From Lachancea thermotolerans CBS 6340 (taxonomy: Eukaryota > Ascomycota > Saccharomycetes > Saccharomycetales > Saccharomycetaceae), in NCBI RefSeq assembly GCF_000142805.1, contig NC_013079.1, positions 186,001 to 250,000 on the forward strand: a DNA stretch of 64,000 nucleotides. Reading direction: 5' to 3'. Below, piece after piece: positions 1 through 7,917 of the stretch; the first letter of the stretch is position 1, and each line of letters begins with the position of its first letter. Below the pieces are notes generated by a model. It was not told the origin of the DNA, did no database searches, and saw nothing but the letters and a program-made list of their open reading frames with translations. Both the position numbers and the translations under genes were made by a program.

Positions 1-761
1 GCCGATTCTTCTTCGCTCCAATCGGAGTCAGCATCGTGGTCATAACCACCTGCGTCACTGAAAATTCTGTTTGTGTATTTGCTTGGATTTTTGCCATTAC
101 TTGAGTCGCGCGTTAATTGAATTCCCAGTGAACTAGCGGCCCGCAGCGGTGAAGCGCTGGAGCTTCGGTCATGCTCTCTAGGAGGTTCAAGGGAGAGATG
201 TGGTTCACGACGTGGGGCTTCTTGAGTCTCAGCATCGGGCACCTTTGAATTGCGACGGCTCTTTGGCAGCCATGTCGAATTCCCTTCCTTCATCGCGTTC
301 TTGAATTCATCTTGTAGATCTTTGAAGTCGCTCAGGTCGCCCTCGTCGATTGTTGAAATTACAGCGGCTGACCGCAAATTGTCTTCGTCACTTAGAGCAG
401 ATGTATAGGATATTGGACCCTCATCTGCGCTCCCGCTTCCTTCTGTATCAGACTGCTCTGTTCTTGTTGGAGATATGAAGTTCCTAAAATGTGATTTGAT
501 GCTGGTGGCTGATAGCTGGCTCCTATCGAAAGAGCTATCAGAGTTCCTTGTTATCACTGTGAGGTTAGGCCTCCTCAAATTTTTGGTGTTTTCTTGGTGC
601 TTTGATCCGCCTGCTGGGTTTAAATTTAATACACCTCCCTCACCCTCCGTTACTGTATCGGCCTCATCGATTTTGACTATTACCGGGGTTTGGTTGGGTT
701 CCACGGAAGTCTCATGCTCCATGGGAGGCTGCCGATGTGTTAAGTTTCGTCTAGATGCCAT
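1..761 (-). CDS. CCH1: Plasma-membrane voltage-gated calcium channel, N-terminal part (cut by window edge)
   Basis: The reading frame opens with ATG at 761 and stays open for about 253 codons to the left edge, so only the cytoplasmic N-terminus is present. It is Ser/Arg/acidic-rich and has no membrane segment yet. A short block around residues 140-160 (LSDFKDLQDEFKNAM, then TWLP) resembles the conserved N-terminal block of S. cerevisiae Cch1 (a DDFEDLQ-FKSA-TWLP pattern). Cch1 is the pore subunit of the high-affinity calcium influx system that works with Mid1 at the plasma membrane. The gene is divergent from GPI1, exactly as YGR217W/YGR216C are in S. cerevisiae, which supports the call. The rest of the roughly 2000-residue protein lies outside the window. 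Confidence 0.85.
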   Translation of the reverse strand, partial: MASRRNLTHRQPPMEHETSVEPNQTPVIVKIDEADTVTEGEGGVLNLNPAGGSKHQENTKNLRRPNLTVITRNSDSSFDRSQLSATSIKSHFRNFISPTRTEQSDTEGSGSADEGPISYTSALSDEDNLRSAAVISTIDEGDLSDFKDLQDEFKNAMKEGNSTWLPKSRRNSKVPDAETQEAPRREPHLSLEPPREHDRSSSASPLRAASSLGIQLTRDSSNGKNPSKYTNRIFSDAGGYDHDADSDWSEEES

Positions 762-915
762 CAGGCTCGCTAATACATCGACACCGTTTCGCTAAACCAG
801 GTTTTCCGTTATTTGCCCGGGAGACAGCTTGATCGCTTTGATTCTATTTATGTTTGTTAACAGTTAATAAATTGGCGATAGAAAAACCAAACCCACCAAA
901 ACATTATAACGCGCC
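762..915. promoter_or_regulatory. Shared divergent promoter CCH1/GPI1
   Basis: These 154 bases separate the two divergent start codons, so both promoters must lie here or overlap the coding ends. An AT-rich stretch (about 845-905) precedes GPI1. No specific factor site is recognised. Confidence 0.5.
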
Positions 916-2733
916 ATGAAATACATTTACTGGCCGAAGGTAGCAGGTTTTAATAAAAATGACGCAAGAATCGTGGTAGCGCTTCAGGCTCCTGAAAGCG
1001 ATTTGATTGTTATTTCCTTGTTAACGGCGCGCGAAACGAAGCTTTTGCAGAAGAGTAATCGGTTCAAAAGAATAGGGCACATTGATGGTAACAACGAATT
1101 TGTAAGTGAACTTGATGAAAAGGACATATGCATAGTCGAGTTCTGGCCCCCTAAGCTAAACCTTATGCAATTTTATGCCTTAGAGCCAATTTCTCTTGCT
1201 TTACCAGAGAAGGCCGATTCCACGTTGTTATCGCGTGCAACAGGTGGACAACCTAGCCCAACAGAAAAGTTTCAGATGCGGGAGTCTATTAACTCTATTA
1301 ACTTATACTACAAGCACTTACAATCTCTGCGTGCTTTAATTGGCAGGGCAGGGCCATCTAACCGCGGTATCCCTGTGCGTCGAATCGCGCGCGCCTTGGC
1401 AGACCTTTGCGGACTGTTGCCGCTGCTTTCGGCTCTCCGGCAAGCTTTAACTTATATGATAATATTCATACACTCCTTTGCTAGGTTTCTATCTGCTGTG
1501 CTCAATTGGAACCCGCTCTGTTTGGTTAGCTTTTCCGCAACGGCGCAGCAGATAGATCTCCGATCTCAGCAATTTTGTTACTTTCCTGTTCAGTATCTAC
1601 GAATCACAGAAAATGCTGTTTTCAATCGCATGCGGCCCAGGTCTGAGCTTAGCGTTTGCCATCCCAAAGAGAAGCAAGAAACACGTGGAAACGCCTCTGC
1701 CGGGGTTTTCCCATGCGAATACTACCCTGATTACATCAGATTTTATAACACAATTTGGTTGATTGTGAATGATGTATCTTTCGGCCTTACAGTTGGCACG
1801 CTGCTGGCAGAAAACAAGCTGCGCATTGCCAAATTTATAAACTTTCACTTGACAGACTACCTTTTTCATAAGGTTCATTACATCACAGCATACTTGGGTC
1901 AGAATCCATTGGGCATAAAGTTGAACGGCGAGCTCGCACATTTCCTCAGCGAACTTTTTCTTTGGATTATTGATTTTTCATACTCAACTTACATCAGGCG
2001 AATTCTGGATGTGTCAAGCATTCAAACGGTAATCAGCATCGTCTCACGGACTTCCTGCTGTTTTGGTGTAACTTTCGCACTTTCGCTCACAGTGGATCTC
2101 ATGTCCGTTTTGTCAATGCATATTTCCTTATTTTACTACATCAGTGCCAAAATGTACCACTGGCAGTTGCATGTCATGCGGTCCCTCCTATATCTTTTCT
2201 GGGGCAAGAAGCGGAACTTGCTGAGAAAGAGAGTTGATAGTAATATGTTCGAGCTAGATCAACTGGTGATGGGCACACTTTTTTTCACAATGATGGTTTT
2301 CTTACTTCCGACTCTTGCTGTGTTTTATATATCTTTCACGGCCCTTAGGATGACAATTTTGATGCCTGAACTGCTCCTTGAGTCTCTCATGGCGCTGCTG
2401 AACCATTTTCCTTTGTTTGTGCTTTTACTGAGGCTGAAAGACCCTAGCCGCATCCCAGGTGGAGTATCAATGGAAGCATTGGGATCGAAGAATCGTTTTG
2501 CCCTCCAAAATAATCCCTTAACTGTCTCTAGCATGTTCCGGCCCTACTCGCTACTAATGGGGATGATGGCAGAGAACTATTGTTCGGTAGCTACCCTGAA
2601 GCAGATTCTTGTTGGGCGGCCCATTACCATAAAACGATACAAGATGTACCAGGTGCTCTACTCGGCTCTTCCGAAGGTGCCAATTGCGACGTCCAAGTTG
2701 TGGGAGGCCCTGAAGGGGTCTCGGCCATCATAA
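916..2733 (+). CDS. GPI1: GPI-GlcNAc transferase complex subunit Gpi1 (PIG-Q family)
   Basis: The protein has 605 residues, against about 609 in S. cerevisiae. Gpi1 is an ER-membrane subunit of the complex that transfers GlcNAc from UDP-GlcNAc to phosphatidylinositol, the first step of GPI-anchor synthesis. The N-terminal half is soluble. From about residue 170 onward several hydrophobic segments appear (for example around 175-200, 280-300, 345-370, 375-405 and 450-500), typical of the PIG-Q domain. The ATG at 916 is the first in frame after the AT-rich promoter. Its neighbours CCH1 and RSM27 are the same as in S. cerevisiae. Confidence 0.9.
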   Translation: MKYIYWPKVAGFNKNDARIVVALQAPESDLIVISLLTARETKLLQKSNRFKRIGHIDGNNEFVSELDEKDICIVEFWPPKLNLMQFYALEPISLALPEKADSTLLSRATGGQPSPTEKFQMRESINSINLYYKHLQSLRALIGRAGPSNRGIPVRRIARALADLCGLLPLLSALRQALTYMIIFIHSFARFLSAVLNWNPLCLVSFSATAQQIDLRSQQFCYFPVQYLRITENAVFNRMRPRSELSVCHPKEKQETRGNASAGVFPCEYYPDYIRFYNTIWLIVNDVSFGLTVGTLLAENKLRIAKFINFHLTDYLFHKVHYITAYLGQNPLGIKLNGELAHFLSELFLWIIDFSYSTYIRRILDVSSIQTVISIVSRTSCCFGVTFALSLTVDLMSVLSMHISLFYYISAKMYHWQLHVMRSLLYLFWGKKRNLLRKRVDSNMFELDQLVMGTLFFTMMVFLLPTLAVFYISFTALRMTILMPELLLESLMALLNHFPLFVLLLRLKDPSRIPGGVSMEALGSKNRFALQNNPLTVSSMFRPYSLLMGMMAENYCSVATLKQILVGRPITIKRYKMYQVLYSALPKVPIATSKLWEALKGSRPS

Positions 2734-2860
2734 CTATTTCAGATTGATAGCTAATGGGAATTTTGTAACATACACTTATTTACAGGATACAATGGAAAAG
2801 GGGCCGACTCCTACGCAAAAGCATGGGAAGGCAAACGCACAGTCGCGAGCATGGGAATGC

Positions 2861-3187
2861 TCACTTTCTCTTTTTTGTCTTGCTTTTATCCTTACTAGCT
2901 TCCTTTTTCTTTGCTGGAGCACCCTTGCCTCTACGCTTCCTTGCCTCGTTCATCAGCAGTCTATACTCCTCTTGCTGGTCAACAAAGCTGAAGCCTGGAT
3001 ACAAAGTCTTCAAATGCTTGAACTTTAAAAAGTCTGGGTTCCCGTAGTAGCCGACTATGGATGGGCCTTTTAGTCTTTTTGAGAGGATCTTGCTGCCTGT
3101 TCTCGTGGCAGTTGGGTTAAAGTTCTCATCAAATATTTTGGCCGATAGGTTGGCAATCTTCAAAAGCCTGCTTTTGGGGATCGACAT
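2861..3187 (-). CDS. RSM27: Mitochondrial small-subunit ribosomal protein mS33
   Basis: This short basic protein of 108 residues (S. cerevisiae Rsm27 has about 110) begins [21 protein letters not shown] and ends in a Lys-rich tail rich in KKKE/KSKTKK. The N-terminal basic amphipathic part and the block [14 protein letters not shown] followed by YYG-P fit the mS33 family, a component of the mitoribosome small subunit. It is convergent with GPI1, with about 130 bp between stops, as for YGR215W next to YGR216C. Confidence 0.9.
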   Translation of the reverse strand: MSIPKSRLLKIANLSAKIFDENFNPTATRTGSKILSKRLKGPSIVGYYGNPDFLKFKHLKTLYPGFSFVDQQEEYRLLMNEARKRRGKGAPAKKKEASKDKSKTKKRK

Positions 3188-3740
3188 GGCGAATTATTGG
3201 CCTGATGTACCGTCCTAATGCACAAAAATCTGTGAAGCATTTGTTTAATTTTTTAATGAAGGCCTTGATGGGCCAAATGTGTTAGAGATCATGTGAGCAA
3301 GAATTAAGTCCAGGGCAGAATTTGGAATATAGCTACGGGCGAGTATAACTGCACCTCCCCCGCGCTGGCTCTTGGTAGTGTTTCGGGTGTTCCGTAGGTT
3401 TATGAATGCTTTCTTTGACAATTGTCAGCAGCGGCGGTGATATATTCACTGGTGTCCGCGCTTCAAGCACACAGCCCGCCACGGATCGTGTTCCATATAT
3501 ACTGACCTAGGAGCTAGGGATGCACCGCGGGGCCCTTCAGCCTCAGCAGAGCACATTTCGTTGGATGCTTCAAGCATTCCCCCTTAGTACGGTAGATTCA
3601 TCATATTATAGTTATATAATTTGACAAAAAGGATAAAGGTAAAATTATACTAATGAACAAACCTTTTTGAAGAGATGGTTTTGTAGAGTAGAGAGAGCCC
3701 TGTAAAATTGCTATATTTGTTTTTGGTGTTTTGAAAACGT
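3188..3740. other. Intergenic region upstream of RSM27
   Basis: These 553 bases lie between the RSM27 start and the RPS0 stop. They contain an AT-rich patch next to the RPS0 3' end (about 3596-3665), which probably serves RPS0 3'-end formation. No convincing ORF, tRNA or box C/D signature was found. Confidence 0.5.
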
Positions 3741-4838
3741 TTACCAAGAGGCAACTTCTTCGGTGTTACCTTCAGCCCAGTCAGCAGCTTCAGTTTGCTC
3801 CTCGGCGACTTCCTCCTTGACGTCCTCGTCGGCGGCAGCGGTGGCCTCCTCAGCAACCTGCTGGTCAACCTCTTCTGGGTCTCTGTAGAAGTACAAGTCA
3901 GGCATGATAGACCATGGCTGAGTTCTGTCGACTAGAGAGCCTCTTAGTCTCAAGACCTCTCTGGCCAACAAGTACCAGATCAAACCGATGGAGTGCTTAC
4001 CCTTGTTGTTGCATGGGATGGCGACATCGACGTATTCGGAAGGAGAGTCCAAGTCGGTCAAAGCGATGACTGGGATGTTGACGTAAGAAGACTCCTTGAT
4101 GGCCTGGGCGTCGGATCTTGGGTCGGTGACGATCACCAATCTTGGCTCCTTGAAGGAACGGGTGATGTAGTTGGTGAAAGAACCTGGGGTGAATCTACCG
4201 GCGATGGCGGTGGCACCGGTGTGAGCAGAGAACTTCAGGACAGCTCTCTGACCGTAGGTTCTGGAAGAGATAGCAACGACGTCCTCAGGGTTTGGGATGG
4301 CAGCGATGATTCTAGCGGCCAAGACAATCTTCTCCCAAGTCTTGCCGACGTTGACGACGTTGACACCGTCTGGTCTAGTCTTGAAGACGTATGGCTCTTG
4401 GTGAACCTGCAGATGAGTTGTTAGTACTAATGATCCGCTGGAAGACGCTGCGACGGAGAATGAGACCGGAGGCCACAGGTGAGAGAGGCTGCACGCGCGC
4501 GAAGCCGCGAAGTACAATTCCGGAGGTCGATCTGCAGAGTGGCCGCTCCCGAGCGATGCGGGGGATCCACTCTGCGTCGTGCCCTCGCTGCCGCCAGGGC
4601 GCGCGTAGATGGGCTTCGGAACATTGCTGTAATTCATGTCGCGCGTGTACGCACTATGCTCTCATGTCCTGTTTCCCGCTGGTGTTCAATCCCTGGGTCT
4701 TAGCGCAAGGCCGCGTCCGGAGCGCGTCTGCTCGAAATCCTAACATACTTGGACGTTCTTGGAACCTAGGTGCACATTGGCAGCCAACAACAACTGGGCG
4801 TCTTCTGGGGTCAAGTCAAAAGTAGCTGGTAAAGACAT
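3741..4838 (-). CDS. RPS0: 40S ribosomal protein uS2 (Rps0), two exons: 4749-4838 and 3741-4406
   Basis: Exon 1 (ATG at 4838) encodes 30 residues, [15 protein letters not shown] through SKNVQ. Exon 2 continues with [15 protein letters not shown] and ends after residue 251 at a TAA at 3741-3743. S. cerevisiae Rps0 has 252 residues and is almost identical through the body. The acidic C-terminal tail (about residues 205-250) is typical of yeast uS2. The protein is a core small-subunit component needed for late 18S maturation. The splice sites are canonical, and the intron is listed separately. It is the single-copy counterpart of YGR214W, with RSM27 next door as expected. The frame also reads on into the intron as far as 4637, but that extension has no family support. 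Confidence 0.96.
4407..4748 (-). other. Spliceosomal intron of RPS0
   Basis: The 342-nt intron on the minus strand has a 5' splice site GTATGT (4748-4743), a perfect branch-point box TACTAAC (4426-4420) and a 3' splice site CTGCAG ending at 4407. The branch box to AG spacing is only 13 nt. The intron is GC-rich and its length is divisible by three. An ORF runs through part of it, but exon phase and protein homology require its removal. No snoRNA boxes are recognised inside. Confidence 0.93.
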
Positions 4839-5810
4839 TCTTGCTCTTGCTATCTGTTCCTGAGTGTATCAGTTATGCTCGTCAACCAGTGGTCAAATTT
4901 GTTAATCTTTCAAAAATTTTGTCCTGATGGGATAGGGCCGGTTGACAATTTTTCATCACCGTGGGTCCTGCCCGGCCCGGGCAGCCCGCAGCCGCTACTG
5001 ATAGGATCTAGGCAGAAGCATCGTTCCCGCTAGGCAGAGACACACTGCCTGCTAGGCGGAGCCCCCAAGCCTAGGAGGATGTGCTAGGCGGAGAGCCGCA
5101 CGCTGCACTGGGTGCTACGCGGGGAGAACCACTGCAGTGCGTCCTTTCCATCACGTGCTTCCAGGCGGCTCCAGGCGGCATCCTTCCTAGAGCTAGACGG
5201 GCCCCCGCGTAGGCTCTGGGCGGAGAAGCGACGGCCAGCGAGCTCAGCGGCTCCTTCCTGCCTGCGTGTCTAGCACTATGATTTGGCTTGTGCGTGGGGA
5301 CGCGGTGGCGCGCAAGAAGAATCGAGAATACACGCACCGTCGCACACTTCAAATATGATCTCGACTGTGTGTGGGTGGTGACATTGGGTGCAAGCAGTCA
5401 CAGCACGTATGTGGTGATATTAGCTGTCGGTTGATCAAGGCGTCGGCGGCTATTTCAGGGTCACGTGTCGGAGTTATGTGTGCTTATGTACGAATCGCGT
5501 GCATTCGTCATCGAGAGCACGTGCCGAGCGTTCTCTTGCACCCATGATTACTTCATTTCACCGTTACATCGGCTAATTCACAGTCCAGCAAGTCTCTGCG
5601 CCATCCCAGGCCTCCTACTCGTTCCTGATCTGTGTAAGTTCATGCGCCACCACCCAAGCTTGGCATCTTTTTAAGCGTCGCACTCCAACAAGTCCGGCTC
5701 CAACGCCTGTTCACGACGCAGCTGCATCTGCTTCTCACCTTTACAATAATACGCACCTGCGGCCAGCGCGACAGCGGCAACTCATACCGTTCAACCTCTC
5801 CCAAGCCTAC
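4839..5810. promoter_or_regulatory. Divergent intergenic region RPS0/AIM14 with repeats and CACGTG sites
   Basis: These 972 bases serve as promoter for RPS0 (left) and AIM14 (right). The RPS0-proximal part has an AAAAATTTT element (about 4912-4920) and a GC-rich inverted repeat at 4968-4984 (arms CTGCCCG/CGGGCAG). At 5008-5126 there are five degenerate copies of GCTAGGCRGAG. Three CACGTG E-boxes (5152, 5462, 5518) are candidate Cbf1/Pho4-type sites. No gene-sized ORF with coding character is seen. Confidence 0.55.
5008..5126. repeat. Degenerate direct repeats GCTAGGCRGAG
   Basis: Copies start at 5008, 5029, 5051, 5083 and 5114. The third and fourth are identical over 11 bases and the last is diverged (GCTACGCGGGGAG). 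Spacing is 21-32 bp. The function is unknown. Confidence 0.6.
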
Positions 5811-7844
5811 ATGTTCGACTTCACGCACGACGCCGCGATTCCTGCGGCCACAGGCCCCGCCGCCGCACAGTCCACGGACGTAGCAGTGCGACGCGCCATC
5901 AACTGGTCGGCGGTGGTGGCGATAGGCCTTGCCGCGTTTGCAGTAGCCGTGGCGCTCCCACTGTGGAACTACCTCTCGCTGACGGCGTGGTTTTTCCGAC
6001 TGCGACACCACCTGCGACACGACGTGCTGCGCAAAATCCGTGTTTTTCACGGCTCGCGGCTGTACCACAACCAGGCGCTCAAGATCTGCCTCTTTTGGGG
6101 CGCGCTCGCGTTCGCATGCTCGTTTGTCCAGACCGGCGGCGACATTATCCAAATCACCAAGCGGTTCGGCAGGATCGCGGTCGCACTGATGCCGCCCCTG
6201 CTCTTCCTCACGCTGCGGCCCTCGCCGCTGCCACACACGCTGTACCTGTCGCTAATCCCGATTCACAAATGGGTCTCGCGGGTTGTAGTATTGCTTTCCT
6301 TGCTTCACACCGCGCTATACACCTGGTACTGGATCTCTGTCCGCATGTTTTTCCTGAAGATCAAAAAGCCTGCAAACTTGTGGGGCGTCATTGCCATGGC
6401 TCTGTTCCTACTCATAGCCATCACTTCTCTGTCGGGCGTGCGTAGATATAATTTCAGGCTATTCTACTATGTGCACTACGTCTCAACGTGGCTCACGGTC
6501 GTGCTCCTGCACTTCCATGCTAGGCCGCCTGTATCAGGCTACACCGCCCTCAACTGCTGTATTCTGGTCGCCCAGATAGCCTACCGCGTGATCCGCACCA
6601 CCAAGGTTCGCATCACTGTTGTGCCTGTCTCTCCTAACCTAATTCTTGTCGAGTTCCCGCTTTCCGGGCTCTCCAAGAAGCCTCATATGCCTTCTTCAAC
6701 GATACGCATGGCTCCTTACCACAATCATCCTCTCAAGCGCCTGTTTCAGCAGCTCATTCCGCTACAACATCCCTACACGATTGCAAGCCTTCCAAGCGAC
6801 GACATGATCAGATTAATTATTCGTCGTGGCAAATTCCAGCTCCGTAACAACGCGGAGTACCTTGTCACAGGTGCCTTCGAGCCCAAAATCGACTTTATTT
6901 CCAAGAGCTCAAGAAGTGTGAATATTTTCCAGGGCTCTGTTGCCTTCCAAAATCAAACCCCGGCTCTCTTAGCGTCTCCACTTCACTACCTAATTTCTGC
7001 ACGCAGAGCCCTTCTTGTTACAGGAGGAAGTGCTATTTCCTTTGGGCTACCTCTTTTGAGAATTTTGAATTTTAACGGTGTGACTGTAAGGTTGAAGTGG
7101 GTCACTCGCGATTACCGAGACTTAACGCTTTTGAATCATTTCAAAAACAATTTTGATGGCCTAGAAATATATGTTACGGGCTCCGCTGGCGAGGAGCAGG
7201 ATCTACAGATTGACTACGTTGATTTCGATCAACGGCCCTCTCAGGACTCTAGTTTGAATGAAGAACTCGAACCTATTCACCCCTCAGCTCCCGAAACAGC
7301 TCCAGAATCAAACTATGGCACATTCAAGTCCTTTGAACCTCCTTCGGGGCTCACCCTGCAAAATCAGGGCAGAAGCAATCAAGAAGACGAAATTGATTTT
7401 ACCCAGATGTTCAGTGCCCGTAGTTTAAAATCCAAGAAATCCCATTTAGCGGAGCAGCTCCCACATACTCCGTTCGCGAAGGGAGATATATTCCGTAAGC
7501 CTTCGATTGTTGTGCCACCACCGGAGCAGGTGGATGATATGCAGGACCTACCCAGCTTACCAGGTGAGACTGATCCCAAAGTTCTCAAGATACCTGCTGG
7601 TGTCCAGGTCTTTTTTGGAAGGCCCAACTTAACTAATCACGACTACCAGTGGTGCTTGGAGCGCGAATGTATTGGACCTTCAGATACTAACGACTGCTTC
7701 CGATTAGACGGACCAGCAGCCAATGTTGACGACTTATCGCGTGTTTGGGTATTGGCTGCCGGACCTCCACAACTAGTGGAAAATACTAAAAGATGGGCCA
7801 CAGACGGCGGACTGCATTTTCACGAGGAAAGCTTCACCTCTTGA
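5811..7844 (+). CDS. AIM14: Ferric-reductase-like NADPH oxidase, Aim14/Yno1 family
   Basis: This 677-residue membrane flavocytochrome has several TM segments between about residues 30 and 260. Two His pairs with the 14-residue spacing of bis-heme oxidoreductases are visible (H152/H166 and H222/H236). An FAD-binding HPYT motif is at 320-323 and a nucleotide-binding LLVTGG stretch near 400-405. The family transfers electrons from NADPH through FAD and two hemes, and S. cerevisiae Yno1 is an ER-located superoxide-producing oxidase. The protein is longer than S. cerevisiae Aim14 (570). The extra length is mostly a Ser/Pro/acidic, probably disordered segment at about 470-590, before the last conserved block (CxxE-like CLEREC near 620). 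FRE-type metalloreductase activity cannot be excluded. It ends 73 bp from the convergent MNN4-like gene. Confidence 0.8.
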   Translation: MFDFTHDAAIPAATGPAAAQSTDVAVRRAINWSAVVAIGLAAFAVAVALPLWNYLSLTAWFFRLRHHLRHDVLRKIRVFHGSRLYHNQALKICLFWGALAFACSFVQTGGDIIQITKRFGRIAVALMPPLLFLTLRPSPLPHTLYLSLIPIHKWVSRVVVLLSLLHTALYTWYWISVRMFFLKIKKPANLWGVIAMALFLLIAITSLSGVRRYNFRLFYYVHYVSTWLTVVLLHFHARPPVSGYTALNCCILVAQIAYRVIRTTKVRITVVPVSPNLILVEFPLSGLSKKPHMPSSTIRMAPYHNHPLKRLFQQLIPLQHPYTIASLPSDDMIRLIIRRGKFQLRNNAEYLVTGAFEPKIDFISKSSRSVNIFQGSVAFQNQTPALLASPLHYLISARRALLVTGGSAISFGLPLLRILNFNGVTVRLKWVTRDYRDLTLLNHFKNNFDGLEIYVTGSAGEEQDLQIDYVDFDQRPSQDSSLNEELEPIHPSAPETAPESNYGTFKSFEPPSGLTLQNQGRSNQEDEIDFTQMFSARSLKSKKSHLAEQLPHTPFAKGDIFRKPSIVVPPPEQVDDMQDLPSLPGETDPKVLKIPAGVQVFFGRPNLTNHDYQWCLERECIGPSDTNDCFRLDGPAANVDDLSRVWVLAAGPPQLVENTKRWATDGGLHFHEESFTS

Positions 7845-7917
7845 GTAACCCGCGGTTGAGAATTAAAGTAATTGTTCATGTCATGCATTAGAACTACGAA
7901 AATACATTGTACAGCAG

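Noticed and set aside
1597-1941. Antisense ORF inside GPI1
   Set aside because: It is a shadow of the conserved GPI1 frame with no independent support.
4407-4637. Extension of the RPS0 frame into the intron, starting [16 protein letters not shown]
   Set aside because: Canonical splice sites and branch point define an intron here, and the spliced product restores the conserved Rps0 N-terminus.
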